Source: Kuenenia sp039794105
Lineage (GTDB): Bacteria; Planctomycetota; Brocadiia; Brocadiales; Brocadiaceae
Length of the DNA: 64,000 nt
NCBI RefSeq assembly: GCF_039794105.1
Contig: NZ_JBDIWA010000004.1
Coordinates: forward strand, 1 to 64,000
Direction of reading: 5' to 3'
The position numbers and the translations under genes are program-made. Below the pieces are notes generated by a model. The model did no database searches, was not told the origin of the DNA, and was given only the letters and a program-made list of their open reading frames with translations. How positions within the stretch are numbered: position 1 is the stretch's first letter; every line of letters starts with the position of its first letter. Below, piece after piece: positions 26,341 through 35,861 of the stretch.

Positions 26341-26486
26341 TTTGAATTTTATGCTTTGTCATTAGGATTTGTTTCGTATTTCGTATTTAGCATTTCGTAT
26401 TTTACCATTAAATATTTTGCCAAAAAATACAAAGAAATTACTGATAAGGCACTATATTCCAAAAAGAAGGAGGTGTTAAAAACATT

Positions 26487-26870
26487 ATGCAATTGCTGGA
26501 AAAATTACACTTTAATGAAAAGGGGCTTATCCCATCTGTGATAGCCGATGTTGCTGACGGGAAAGTGCTTACGCTATGTTATATGAATAAAGACGCCGTA
26601 GTAAAAACGGCTGAAACGGGGAAAATCCACGTGTTTCGCCGTTCTCAAAACCGGTTAATGCTGAAGGGAGAAACATCCGGGCATATTCAGTCCGTTAAAA
26701 GAATATACTTCGACTGCGAAGGCAACTCCCTGGTTTTTATGGTGGAACAGCATGTAGCGGCATGCCATGCCGGCTATAAGAGTTGTTATTACAGGGAATA
26801 TATCCCACAGACAGATAGTATTCAGATTGCGGAAGAAAAGGTATTTGATCCTGAAAATGTTTATAAATAG
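26487..26870 (+). CDS. hisI: phosphoribosyl-AMP cyclohydrolase
   Basis: The third step of histidine synthesis, opening the adenine ring of PR-AMP. The 127-residue protein has the family blocks DVADGKVLTLCYMN, RRSQNRLMLKGETSGH and AACHAGYKSCYYRE, with zinc-type cysteines 93 and 100. The metal stretch usually written D-C-D-x-D reads D76-C-E78-G-N80 here, so two acidic ligands are changed. AAGGAGGTG precedes the ATG at good spacing. It is monocistronic and not linked to hisE or other his genes. Confidence 0.85.
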   Translation: MQLLEKLHFNEKGLIPSVIADVADGKVLTLCYMNKDAVVKTAETGKIHVFRRSQNRLMLKGETSGHIQSVKRIYFDCEGNSLVFMVEQHVAACHAGYKSCYYREYIPQTDSIQIAEEKVFDPENVYK

Positions 26871-26993
26871 CCTGTGAATACAATCTGCACGTATTCGTAA
26901 AAAAACGAACCCGCCGCAACGTATCCTGTTTTCACAGCGTATTTATAAGGCTTTTAGATGCTTTGGCGTTACCCTGACTTACAGAAAAAACCC

Positions 26994-27022
26994 TTGAAAA
27001 CAATAATATCTGATGTTATAGT
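26994..27022 (+). promoter_or_regulatory. sigma70-type promoter of the OmpA-like lipoprotein gene
   Basis: TTGAAA at 26994-26999, a 17-base spacer and TATAGT at 27017-27022. The inferred leader is about 70 bases. Confidence 0.65.
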
Positions 27023-27098
27023 CTACCATTATTGTTTTTGGCAGTTACATACTTGCTATCCTTATTTTTGCGAAAACTAAACCCGTGGGAGAAAAAAT

Positions 27099-27770
27099 AT
27101 GTCTAAATACAGGAAATTTGTAAAGTTTTTCCTTTTAGCGGTATTTGTTGGAATGACGGGTTGTGCCGAATTGGACGAACTGAGGGTTTTGAACAGGCGG
27201 CAAGCGATTACAATAAGAGACCAATCCGATGAAATTGCCAGATACAGGAATCAACTTGCATCAATGTCAGAAAAAATCAGAGCCAGCGAAGAAGAAATGG
27301 AAAAACTCCGAAAACTGGCAGAATCAATTGGCGGCGGTGTTTCTGTCAGGGATACCGTTGAAGGGCCTGTAATCCTTTTCCCTGAAATGATTCTGTTTGA
27401 CTCCGGAATGGCAACCATCAAGGCGCAAGGAGAGGAAGCGTTGAGAAAAATGGCCAGGTTTTTAGAGGAAAATCCCGCCAGTTCCCTGCGAATAGACGGG
27501 CACACCGACAGCGATCCCATTATAAAAACAAAACACTTGTGGGATTCAAACCATCACTTATCCGCTGCCCGCGCGTTAAGTGTCTTTCATTTTTTAACAA
27601 AAAAAGGAAACATTCCGGAGCAAAGGATACATATTGCTGGTTTCGGGCCGAACCGTTCTATAGCACCAAACACTACTCCGGCTGGAAAGAAGGAAAACAG
27701 GAGAGTTGAATTTTTAATCTTACCAACGGTAGCATCCTTACCTCCAAAAGAAGTCTTGTTTCGTGAGTAA
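27099..27770 (+). CDS. OmpA-family peptidoglycan-associated lipoprotein
   Basis: A 223-residue exported lipoprotein: the signal peptide ends in a lipobox with Cys22 (GMTGCAEL). Residues 30-80 form a short coiled coil (RVLNRRQAITIRDQSDEIAR onward). The C-terminal OmpA-like peptidoglycan-binding domain covers about 105-215, with GHTDSDPI, LSAARALSVFHFL, GFGPNRSIAPNTTPAGKKENRRVEF, including the conserved Asp and Arg contacts. It most likely tethers an outer layer to the cell wall, like Pal or MotB-type proteins. No tol genes adjoin it. Confidence 0.9.
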   Translation: MSKYRKFVKFFLLAVFVGMTGCAELDELRVLNRRQAITIRDQSDEIARYRNQLASMSEKIRASEEEMEKLRKLAESIGGGVSVRDTVEGPVILFPEMILFDSGMATIKAQGEEALRKMARFLEENPASSLRIDGHTDSDPIIKTKHLWDSNHHLSAARALSVFHFLTKKGNIPEQRIHIAGFGPNRSIAPNTTPAGKKENRRVEFLILPTVASLPPKEVLFRE

Positions 27771-28259
27771 CACCGGCAATAATTGAGAACGAAAGAACCT
27801 ATAATGCGTATTCGCAGAAACCGGGTATTTCTAACTATGTTGAGAATATTTTGCGGATATTTTTAAAGGAAAAGCTGTTTTTGTGGGATTATTTTTTTTC
27901 ACCATCACTATCGTCGAAACCTTTCCGCTTTTCATTAAAACACCTGGCTGCATTATCTCCAATTCGCAATGCAAGGTATCGAACACATGGTTCTTGCCCT
28001 AAAGAATTTTCCATTTCTTTGATTTTTTTGGAACTCTGAGTGCTGAATTTTGGTTTGTTGTTTTTATGTAAATTATTTACATAAAGGGTGGTAAATTTTT
28101 ACGTACTGCTGCGTTTGAAGGCAAAAAACTGCTGATCATACAATTTTTTTAAACAACCAAAATTGCATTCGTAACATCAAGAATAACATTCGTTAATACA
28201 TCATACTGTTTTGTTGTTTGGTTTAATTTGTTAAAAAAATTTATTTATAGGCTCTTATA
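27771..28259. other. AT-rich gap upstream of ccsB
   Basis: No gene was accepted here. The notable feature is the 19-base perfect inverted repeat TATGTAAATTATTTACATA at 28065-28083. TATAAT at 28256 overlaps the first codon of ccsB and is probably fortuitous. Confidence 0.4.
28065..28083. promoter_or_regulatory. candidate operator palindrome upstream of the cytochrome c maturation genes
   Basis: TATGTAAAT-T-ATTTACATA is a perfect dyad, 177 bases before the ccsB start, with half-sites spaced as for a dimeric helix-turn-helix regulator. No copy was seen elsewhere in the window. Confidence 0.35.
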
Positions 28260-30152
28260 ATGATGGAAAGTGGTAAAGGGAAATCAGCTCGTGTTAAAAA
28301 CGAAACCGTTGGTGAGGAAAAGAAAATAAACGTAAACAAGTCTGAAGAAAAGAAAAGAAAAGATACAAACAAGGTTTGGGATTTTTTCTGCTCTGTCAAA
28401 CTAGCAGTAATAATTATTCTGGTAATGGCCGTTGCGTGTGTGCTGGGAACATTCATTGTTCAGGGTAGGTCCTTTGAAGAATATACGGCACGGTATGGAT
28501 ATGGACTTGCTACTGTTGTTCGAATAACACAATTAAATAACGTTTTTTATTCACATTGGTTTTCGTTACTTTTGGTATTGCTGTGTGCAAACCTCATCTG
28601 TTGTACTATAAGGAGATGGAGGAACACATTTCTTCAAACTGGTTTTGTGCTTACGCACCTCAGCTTGGTCTTAATATTGTTGGGCGGGGTAATAAAGTTT
28701 CAAATGGGGGTAAAGGGAGGAGTAAATGTTTATATAGGGAAATCGGTTGATTATTTTTTAACACAAAAAATAGACAGTATGGGCCGGACGGATTATGTGA
28801 AAAAACTCCTGCCCTTTACAATTGCGCTCGACAACTTCATCCTCGAAAAAAATGAACCAAAATTTCAACTTGTAACGTATGTTAAAGATAAAGATAAACA
28901 AAAGATATTAGAGGTAAAGGTTGGTAAAAGACAGCGGATACCCGGCTCAGATTATAAAGTGGTCATTAATGACTATGTTTCGGATGCAGAGTTACGACAA
29001 GAACCTGTTAATGAATCAGACAGACCTGATAATCCGGCGGTCTTTATTAAACTTCTCGGATCGGAAAGGACCGTTGCGGAAGGTTGGCTGCTGGCACACG
29101 CAAATAATTATCATGATGAAAAGAAGCAGGACTTGCGGCTGGAATATATCTGGTTGCCTTCTCAGCAGGAATTTGATAACGCGGTAACTACTGTACAAAA
29201 TGTTGATGCAAAAATAACGGCTTCTGTCCCTGCACTCGGAGTTCTTCAGGATTATTCGCTTGAATTGAATAAGACATTTAAACTGAGCGGGTCTGAGTAC
29301 TCTCTGCGAATATTGGAATACGTGCTTAATTATGGCGACAAAAGACCTGTTAGCGAACAACCGGCAAACAATCCCGCCGTCCATGTTGAAATAGAAGGGC
29401 CGGACGGCGTAGAGAAACGCTGGATATTTGAAAGTTTTCCTGATTGGGATAAGATGCATCCCTTAAAATATGAGAACTTAAAGATTTCCTGTAGCGGCAT
29501 TGCAAAGGCGCATATGACAAGAAACGTAATCAGGGTTTATCAGGCTCCCGGCGGGAACCAACAACTCGTTCATATAAAGGATAACCAGATAGTAGAAACC
29601 ATGCCGTGGGAATTGAACAAGCAGTATTCGTTTGCAAATAATGATCACCAGTTGATAATTGCCAGCTATTTCCCTTCTTTCAATATAAAACAAGATGTAG
29701 TCAAAAAATCCGACCAGGTGGGCACTCCAGCCATACACGTGAGAATCGACGGACCACGCGGGAAAAAAGAGGAGTGGTTGTTTGCAAACAATAAATACGC
29801 TACATGGTATAAAGATAATAATTTTGCAGTTCTTTACGAATCTACCGGGGAATCTATTAAACATTACGTTAGTGATTTGAGGATCGTAAAAAATAACCAG
29901 ACCATAATAGAAAAATCAATCCGGGTAAACGACCCTCTAAAGTATAACGGTTACGCAATTTATCAATCCAGCTATGATCCTGAAAAGTTAAGTTATTCTG
30001 GTTTGCAAATAGTAAAAGACCCCGGTATTCCTGTAGCTTATGCCGGTTTTGCAGCATTGTGTGTTGGCGTTGTATTTATATTTTACGTAAAACCTTTTTT
30101 ACGTAAAAAACTAAAAAAAGAAAATGAGGTGGCGGAAAATGAGTATAGTTAA
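28260..30152 (+). CDS. ccsB: cytochrome c biogenesis protein ResB/Ccs1
   Basis: The ResB half of System II cytochrome c maturation, which works with CcsA to deliver and ligate heme to apocytochromes outside the membrane. The charged N-terminus (1-38) precedes the first two helices (VWDFFCSVKLAVIIILVMAV; WFSLLLVLLCANLICC). A third helix (FVLTHLSLVLILLGGVIKF) follows, then a large extracytoplasmic domain of about 430 residues, and a last helix near 600 (GFAALCVGVVFIFYV). It overlaps ccsA by 14 bases. The start is the first of two ATG codons and lacks a clear ribosome site. In an anammox-type cell the demand for c-type hemes would be large. Confidence 0.9.
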   Translation: MMESGKGKSARVKNETVGEEKKINVNKSEEKKRKDTNKVWDFFCSVKLAVIIILVMAVACVLGTFIVQGRSFEEYTARYGYGLATVVRITQLNNVFYSHWFSLLLVLLCANLICCTIRRWRNTFLQTGFVLTHLSLVLILLGGVIKFQMGVKGGVNVYIGKSVDYFLTQKIDSMGRTDYVKKLLPFTIALDNFILEKNEPKFQLVTYVKDKDKQKILEVKVGKRQRIPGSDYKVVINDYVSDAELRQEPVNESDRPDNPAVFIKLLGSERTVAEGWLLAHANNYHDEKKQDLRLEYIWLPSQQEFDNAVTTVQNVDAKITASVPALGVLQDYSLELNKTFKLSGSEYSLRILEYVLNYGDKRPVSEQPANNPAVHVEIEGPDGVEKRWIFESFPDWDKMHPLKYENLKISCSGIAKAHMTRNVIRVYQAPGGNQQLVHIKDNQIVETMPWELNKQYSFANNDHQLIIASYFPSFNIKQDVVKKSDQVGTPAIHVRIDGPRGKKEEWLFANNKYATWYKDNNFAVLYESTGESIKHYVSDLRIVKNNQTIIEKSIRVNDPLKYNGYAIYQSSYDPEKLSYSGLQIVKDPGIPVAYAGFAALCVGVVFIFYVKPFLRKKLKKENEVAENEYS

Positions 30153-30990
30153 TCTTACTTTAATCGTATATGTATTAGCGGCAATCGCTTATATTGTAAG
30201 AGAAATATGGATGTCTGTTCCTGCTAAATGGACATCACTTGGGCTTCTTATCCTGGCATTTTGCTTTAACTTAACGCTAGTATTAAAACGTTCCATAGAA
30301 GCGGGGCATCCGCCGTTTTCCAATCTATACGAATCTCTTATATTTTATGCGTGTTGCACCGCCTTTGTGTATATAATCTTTGAATTTGTTTATGATTTCA
30401 GGGTGGTAGGCGCATTAGCCTCTGTTCTTGCGATGCTTATACTGCTTTATGCGACCCTTCAGGACGACACAATAAGGCCAATCATGCCCGCATTAAAAAG
30501 CAATTGGATGTTAGTACACGTTATAACCTATATGCTAGGATATGCCGCTTTTGGCATTGCGTTTGTCACCAGCATAATATATCTGGTTGTAAAACCCTTT
30601 TCTAAGAAACAAGGCGATATTAAGTCCGGCGGATCCGGCAAGGAAATGTCGGTTAGGAATTTTGATAAGCTGAGTTACAAAATCGTTGCTTTCGGATTTC
30701 CCTTTCTTACCTTGGGAATGGTTACCGGCGCAGTATGGGCGAAAAAGGCTTGGGGAGACTACTGGTCGTGGGATCCAAAGGAGACATGGTCTTTGATTAC
30801 ATGGCTTGCGTATTTGGCCTATCTGCATACCCCACTTGTTTTGCCCAAGATGAAAGTAAGCAAATCAAAGATGGCCGTTATCTTATCGTTCTGGTTGTTA
30901 GTTTGTTTTGGTATTGTAAACTTCACCTTTGTTGGTTTAAATTATTTACCTTCGGCGGAAGATAGCGCACATGTTTACGGTGCAAAGTAA
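30139..30990 (+). CDS. ccsA: cytochrome c biogenesis protein CcsA/ResC
   Basis: The heme-handling partner of ResB. It has eight predicted helices and the tryptophan-rich WWD signature WGDYWSWDPKETWSL near residues 205-220, and conserved histidines in HPPFSNLYES and LHTPLV. ATG 30139 has GAGGTGG just upstream and is preferred over the ATG 15 bases earlier, giving 283 residues. It is translationally coupled to ccsB, and acyP follows after 28 bases. Confidence 0.92.
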   Translation: MSIVNLTLIVYVLAAIAYIVREIWMSVPAKWTSLGLLILAFCFNLTLVLKRSIEAGHPPFSNLYESLIFYACCTAFVYIIFEFVYDFRVVGALASVLAMLILLYATLQDDTIRPIMPALKSNWMLVHVITYMLGYAAFGIAFVTSIIYLVVKPFSKKQGDIKSGGSGKEMSVRNFDKLSYKIVAFGFPFLTLGMVTGAVWAKKAWGDYWSWDPKETWSLITWLAYLAYLHTPLVLPKMKVSKSKMAVILSFWLLVCFGIVNFTFVGLNYLPSAEDSAHVYGAK

Positions 30991-31018
30991 TTCTTTAACT
31001 GTTTGATTTTTTTCACCT

Positions 31019-31297
31019 ATGTCAAATGTTAGAGCGCACGTATATATCCGGGGCCATGTTCAGGGAGTGTTTTTCCGTGCCACCACAAAAGAGAAGGCCT
31101 CAGAGTTTGGAATACATGGCTGGGTGAAGAATTGTACCGATGGCCGGGTAGCGGCGGTCTTTGAAGGTAAAAAAGAGGCGGTTGATAAAATAATCGATTG
31201 GTGCCGGAAAGGCCCCGCGGGCGCTTTTGTTGAAGAAGTGCAAGTTCATAAGGAAGAACCTTCCGGCGCATTTGACGGATTTTCTATAATATTATAG
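31019..31297 (+). CDS. acyP: acylphosphatase
   Basis: A 92-residue enzyme that hydrolyses carboxyl-phosphate bonds. The catalytic Arg20 (GHVQGVFFRATTKEKA) and Asn38 (GWVKNCTDGRV) are both present and the family length is exact. It lies in a tight series with the DUF167 gene (one base apart) and ileS. Confidence 0.95.
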   Translation: MSNVRAHVYIRGHVQGVFFRATTKEKASEFGIHGWVKNCTDGRVAAVFEGKKEAVDKIIDWCRKGPAGAFVEEVQVHKEEPSGAFDGFSIIL

Positions 31298-31298
31298 C

Positions 31299-31592
31299 GT
31301 GCTTGATATCATAGCAACAAATACAGGTATCATTGTTTCCGTCAAAGTGCAAGCCAGTTCAGGCAAGGATCGTATAGTGGGAAATCTGGGAGGACGTCTA
31401 AAATTAGCGGTCTCTGCAGCACCTGAAAAGGGCAAGGCCAACAAGGCAATCGTTGAATTGTTGGCAGAAACATTTCATATTAATTCGTCTTCTATACACA
31501 TCATTTCTGGAAAGACTTCCCGGGACAAAAAAATAATGATAGAGGGCGTGACTCCTGAAAGCATAAATACTTTATTGAATTTTAATTCATAG
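31299..31592 (+). CDS. DUF167 (YggU family) protein
   Basis: A 97-residue small alpha/beta protein of unknown function with the family block VKVQASSGKDRIVGNLGGRLKLAVSA, followed by PEKGKANKAIVELLA and IISGKTSRDKKI. The start is GTG, one base after the acyP stop. ileS begins 18 bases downstream, so all three are probably one transcript. Confidence 0.92.
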   Translation: MLDIIATNTGIIVSVKVQASSGKDRIVGNLGGRLKLAVSAAPEKGKANKAIVELLAETFHINSSSIHIISGKTSRDKKIMIEGVTPESINTLLNFNS

Positions 31593-31610
31593 AAAACCCT
31601 GCCAACCGTC

Positions 31611-34424
31611 ATGGATTATAAAAAAACACTTAACCTGCCTACTACAAAGTTTTCAATGAAGGCAAATTTGCTTGAAAAAGAACCCCTTATTCAGAAAAAA
31701 TGGGAAAAGGATCTGCTCTATGAACAAATTCGCGCAGCACGAACAAATAAGAAAAAATATATCCTGCACGACGGCCCCCCCTATCCTACAGGTGAGCTAC
31801 ACATTGGAACAGGGCTTAATAAGATATTAAAAGACTTTATTGTGCGTTTTTTCACAATGCAGGGATACAACGCCCCTTACGTTCCAGGCTGGGATTGCCA
31901 CGGTCTTCCTATTGAACATCGTGTTATGCAGGAGGTTGGAAGCGAAGCTAAAAATCTCACAAAGACGGAAATACGCAAAAAATGTAAAAAATATGCGGAA
32001 AAATTCGTCACTATTCAGAAAAAACAATTCAAAGCGCTAGGTGTACTCGGCGACTGGGAACATCCATATCTTACCTTCACTCCCGCGTACGAAGCAGGCG
32101 TCATTGAGGTATTTGCAAAACTCGTTGAAAATGGTTACATATACAGGAGCAGAAAACCTATCCATTGGTGTACGCGTTGTTCTACCGCCCTCGCAGAGGC
32201 GGAACTTGAATATCATGACAAAACGAGTCCTTCCGTCTACGTAAATTTTAAGATAAAGGACACGCTTAAAAACTTTTTTCCTGATGACGGGTACGAAGAT
32301 GTTTCTTTAATGATCTGGACGACAACCCCGTGGACACTACCGGCAAATCTGGCAATAGCACTACACCCTGATTACGATTACACGGCAATCCGTTATTTTC
32401 ACCCCAAAACAAATAAAAAAGAGGTTTCCTTACTGGCGGATGGGCGTGTCAATGAAGTACTGCAATCATTGGGCATAAATGACTTTAAAAAACTTGGTAC
32501 AGTAAAGGGGATTGCGCTGGAGGGGGTAAAATATCAACATGCTTTCATGGATAGAACGGGTTCTGTTGTCATGGCAGATTATGTTACTTTATCTGACGGC
32601 ACGGGTTGTGTTCATATAGCGCCGGGACATGGTCAGGAAGATTTCATAACCGGCAATAAATACCATTTGCCTGTATTGAGTCCCGTTAATGCTGAAGGCG
32701 CCTTCACGAGTGAAGCGGGTGAGTTTGCCGGCCAAAACATCATAGAAGGCAATACCTCTATAATTAATAAACTAGATGCAATCGGGGCGTTGCTTCAGAA
32801 AACAAATATAACTCACTCATACCCCCATTGCTGGCGTTGCAAAAACCCCGTAATATTCAGGGCAACGGAGCAGTGGTTTGTCAATCTTGACCACAATAAT
32901 TTACGCAGCACTGTTTTGGCGGAAATTAAAAACGTAAAATGGATACCTTCGTGGGGTGAAAACAGAATGGAAAAAATGGTATCCGATCGGCCCGATTGGT
33001 GCATTTCGCGGCAGCGTTCGTGGGGTGTACCGATACCGGCCTTTTTTTGTAAAAATTGCGGACAAGAACACATTGACGCAAAGACTATTTTCTTTGTGCG
33101 GGACAAATTTGAAGAGGAAGGAGCGGATGCATGGTTTTTTAAGGACGCATCTCATTTCCTGCCCCAGGATGCTCAATGTAAAAAATGCGGGAGCGCTCAT
33201 TTTGAAAAAGAAATGGATATCTTTGACGTATGGTTTGAATCCGGCTCAAGCCACAATTCCGTATTAAGAAAACGATCAGGATTAGAATATCCTGCCGACC
33301 TTTACCTGGAGGGAACCGACCAACATCGCGGATGGTTTCAGCTTTCATTAATTCCTTCAGTAGGTGCATGGGGAATGGCCCCCTTTAAATCTGTTTTGAC
33401 ACATGGATTTGTCGTTGATGAAATGGGCGAAAAGATGTCAAAATCTATCGGGAATTTTATTTCCGTAGAGGATACTTTAAAGGAATTTGGAGCGGATATC
33501 CTGAGATTATGGACATCTTCAATGGATTATCAGCACGATATGGGGGTATCCAGCAATTTAATCAGCAGATGTTCAGATGCGTACCGGCGTATTCGCAATA
33601 CCTTCAGATATTTACTCAGCAATCTTTACGATTTTAATCCACACGAAAACGCCATCCCTCACGATGCCTTGCTGGAGATTGACCGCTGGGCAATACATAA
33701 AACACAGGAATTGATAAAACAGGTTACTGTTCATTACGAAACCTTACAGTTTCACAAGGTATTTCATAGCATCCACAACTTTTGCGCGGTAGAAATGAGT
33801 TCGTTTTATCTCGATATTTTAAAAGATCGCCTCTATACCTTTGCAAAAGACTCGAGGGAACGACGTGCGGCACAAACTGCCCTCCACACCATTTTACTTA
33901 CCCTGGTAAAACTCTCCGCGCCCATCATCGTTCACACGGCTGAAGAAGTCTGGTCAAATATTGAATTTAAGGATGAAGACCTTTGGAGTATTCATTTAAC
34001 AACATTTCCAAAATGTAATCCTGCATGGACAGATGCTTCATTAAATCAAAATTGGGAAAATCTAATAAATATCCGTACCGATGTGGCGAAAGAACTGGAA
34101 AAAATGCGTATGGCAAAAGCCATTGGTAATTCATTAGAGGCATCGGTTTCTCTTTTTACCGAAAATGAAGAACGTTGCAAATTCCTCATAAACTATGAAA
34201 ATGACCTGCCGGCATTATTCATCGTATCGGAAGTAAAGGTACACAAAGGCATTGGCAAAAATGCGGTAAAAGGAGAATTAACACAAGATATTTGGATTGA
34301 ATGTAGCGTATCACAACATAAAAAATGTGAAAGATGCTGGAATTACAGGGAAAGCGTTGGAACGGTTGAAGAGTTTCAGACCCTCTGTGGTAGGTGTGCT
34401 GATGTTTTGACGGACTTCCGCTGA
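31611..34424 (+). CDS. ileS: isoleucyl-tRNA synthetase
   Basis: A class I synthetase of 937 residues charging tRNA-Ile. HIGH-type motif is HIGT at 64-67 in PTGELHIGTGLNK, and KMSKS lies at 608-612. The CP1 editing domain sits between them (WTTTPWTLPANLA). The C-terminus has the bacterial zinc finger CERCW...CGRC. The WCISRQRSWGVPIP and WFESGSSHNSVL stretches are typical. No T-box was seen. It ends the ccsB-ccsA-acyP-DUF167-ileS series. Confidence 0.97.
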   Translation: MDYKKTLNLPTTKFSMKANLLEKEPLIQKKWEKDLLYEQIRAARTNKKKYILHDGPPYPTGELHIGTGLNKILKDFIVRFFTMQGYNAPYVPGWDCHGLPIEHRVMQEVGSEAKNLTKTEIRKKCKKYAEKFVTIQKKQFKALGVLGDWEHPYLTFTPAYEAGVIEVFAKLVENGYIYRSRKPIHWCTRCSTALAEAELEYHDKTSPSVYVNFKIKDTLKNFFPDDGYEDVSLMIWTTTPWTLPANLAIALHPDYDYTAIRYFHPKTNKKEVSLLADGRVNEVLQSLGINDFKKLGTVKGIALEGVKYQHAFMDRTGSVVMADYVTLSDGTGCVHIAPGHGQEDFITGNKYHLPVLSPVNAEGAFTSEAGEFAGQNIIEGNTSIINKLDAIGALLQKTNITHSYPHCWRCKNPVIFRATEQWFVNLDHNNLRSTVLAEIKNVKWIPSWGENRMEKMVSDRPDWCISRQRSWGVPIPAFFCKNCGQEHIDAKTIFFVRDKFEEEGADAWFFKDASHFLPQDAQCKKCGSAHFEKEMDIFDVWFESGSSHNSVLRKRSGLEYPADLYLEGTDQHRGWFQLSLIPSVGAWGMAPFKSVLTHGFVVDEMGEKMSKSIGNFISVEDTLKEFGADILRLWTSSMDYQHDMGVSSNLISRCSDAYRRIRNTFRYLLSNLYDFNPHENAIPHDALLEIDRWAIHKTQELIKQVTVHYETLQFHKVFHSIHNFCAVEMSSFYLDILKDRLYTFAKDSRERRAAQTALHTILLTLVKLSAPIIVHTAEEVWSNIEFKDEDLWSIHLTTFPKCNPAWTDASLNQNWENLINIRTDVAKELEKMRMAKAIGNSLEASVSLFTENEERCKFLINYENDLPALFIVSEVKVHKGIGKNAVKGELTQDIWIECSVSQHKKCERCWNYRESVGTVEEFQTLCGRCADVLTDFR

Positions 34425-34493
34425 ACAAGGAGCGCCAAAGGATCAAACCCCTTCCATAATAACAGTATTCCTGATGTTCATCCCCCCCCAATT

Positions 34494-34533
34494 AAATAAA
34501 ATAAAGTAAAGTAATGTAATGTAATGTAATGTA
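34494..34533. repeat. pentanucleotide tandem array
   Basis: Eight units of five bases: two AAATA, two AAGTA and four ATGTA. The array ends 20 bases before a TATAAT (34554-34559) in front of the membrane protein gene at 34572. Unit-number change would alter the spacing of any upstream promoter element. Confidence 0.85.
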
Positions 34534-34571
34534 TTTTTCATACAGGCTTTCTTTATAATAAAAGACTGAAA

Positions 34572-35246
34572 ATGACTCGAACCTCACCGCACTCCGCCGA
34601 CGTTATTACGAATATGCGATTTGTGTATAAGTCAATACGGTTTGCCATTTACACAGTTTTTTTCACCGCAGGCATTCTTTCCTTACCTATACTTGCAGAA
34701 CGTAAAGGTGGTGCAACCTTTAAGGAAGGCGGTCCGGTTGAGTGGGCTCAATTGGTACTTCTCATATTTTCTGCGGGATTGTTTGGGATAGGTGCATGGC
34801 GTGCGCCCGCCTGGCGCGGTTTGTTGTGTTTGTTTGTTTTTCTTGTAAGCCTGGTAGTAGCCAGAGAGCTGGATTCTGTCTTAGACCGGTGCATTCCGGT
34901 TTTTGGATGGAAAGTACCTGCAGGGGTTCTCATTCTTTCTGCCGCCCTTTGTGTCTGGCGTTATAGAAAAACTCTGCCCTGCCAGGTGCACGGGTTTATT
35001 GAGGGCTATCCCTTCCCGATACTCTGGTTCGGTTTGTTAACAGTCATTGTGTGCGCCCAATCGGTGGGGCACGGAAGGTTGCTGGATGCATTGATGCTTT
35101 CCGATTACGTGCGTAATTATAAGCGCATGGTTGAAGAACTAATTGAGCTATGCGGATATTTTTTCATTTGGGTAGGTTCGATGGAGATGGTGATTTATGC
35201 CTTAACCGGTTTGCCTCCATTTAAAAAAATACAAAGAGAGATTTAA
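34572..35246 (+). CDS. hypothetical multi-spanning membrane protein
   Basis: I do not recognise this 224-residue protein. About six hydrophobic segments are visible: 24-42, 55-74, 78-95, 113-130, 148-163 and 193-212. Charged loops include VARELDSVLDRC and DYVRNYKRMVEELIEL. An alternative start at ATG 34614 would shorten it by 14 residues and leave a longer leader. There is no clear ribosome site. The next gene, also a small membrane protein, is 125 bases away on the same strand. Confidence 0.7.
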   Translation: MTRTSPHSADVITNMRFVYKSIRFAIYTVFFTAGILSLPILAERKGGATFKEGGPVEWAQLVLLIFSAGLFGIGAWRAPAWRGLLCLFVFLVSLVVARELDSVLDRCIPVFGWKVPAGVLILSAALCVWRYRKTLPCQVHGFIEGYPFPILWFGLLTVIVCAQSVGHGRLLDALMLSDYVRNYKRMVEELIELCGYFFIWVGSMEMVIYALTGLPPFKKIQREI

Positions 35247-35371
35247 TGAAACATCCATAACCTTTGATTACAAAAGGGGATGAAAATAAATAATACACAG
35301 TCATCATGCCGATCTTGTTTGATTTGAAAAAAGAAGTGCTCACGGAATTCCTCTATAGAAAGGAGATGTAA

Positions 35372-35734
35372 ATGGAACTCATTTTTGAATTAATCACGTT
35401 TACCGCCGCAATCGTTGCCCTTATATTACTTGCAAAAGTAAGGCATGGCAAGACGGTTACGCCTGCCATTGTATCCTTGGTCGTCTGTCTTGGTTTCGAC
35501 CTTCTGGAGGAAATATCCTTATTGTATAAAAAGAAACTCACCATCGAAGTGGCCACTCTTGAGACATTTACTGCAATTCTTGTAATTATCGCACTGGTAT
35601 ATGCCTTTCTTCTTAGAAGGGAAGAAAAATTTCCTGGATATGCAATACTGTGTACTGCCTTGACGGCAACCCTCTGTGGTCTTGAACTCATCTTCTTCCT
35701 TTTCATAAAAAATTTAGGCATAGGCATTGTGTAA
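35372..35734 (+). CDS. small hypothetical membrane protein
   Basis: A 120-residue protein with four hydrophobic segments (about 4-20, 27-42, 62-80, 92-114) and short basic loops. AAAGGAG is six bases before the ATG, so translation is well supported. No family was recognised. Confidence 0.75.
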   Translation: MELIFELITFTAAIVALILLAKVRHGKTVTPAIVSLVVCLGFDLLEEISLLYKKKLTIEVATLETFTAILVIIALVYAFLLRREEKFPGYAILCTALTATLCGLELIFFLFIKNLGIGIV

Positions 35735-35861
35735 TCTTAAAAAGAACCGGAGAATTTTTACGGGCAAGGCAGTATAACGCCCGGAGAGGCATTACTACAG
35801 AGCGCCCTCTCCCGGCGAGGGAAGTTTGAAAGCGGAAAGGCAGCTTGCGGCCAAACCATTA

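Noticed and set aside
27851..28039. 62-codon frame upstream of ccsB
   Set aside because: AT-rich with no ribosome site and no motif; judged chance.
31297..31611. T-box leader for ileS
   Set aside because: ileS is 18 bases after the DUF167 gene with no room for a T-box, and no TGGNACCGCG-type element was seen.
34572..35734. Two-gene toxin-immunity or holin system
   Set aside because: Both proteins are membrane proteins but nothing in sequence or context supports such a role.
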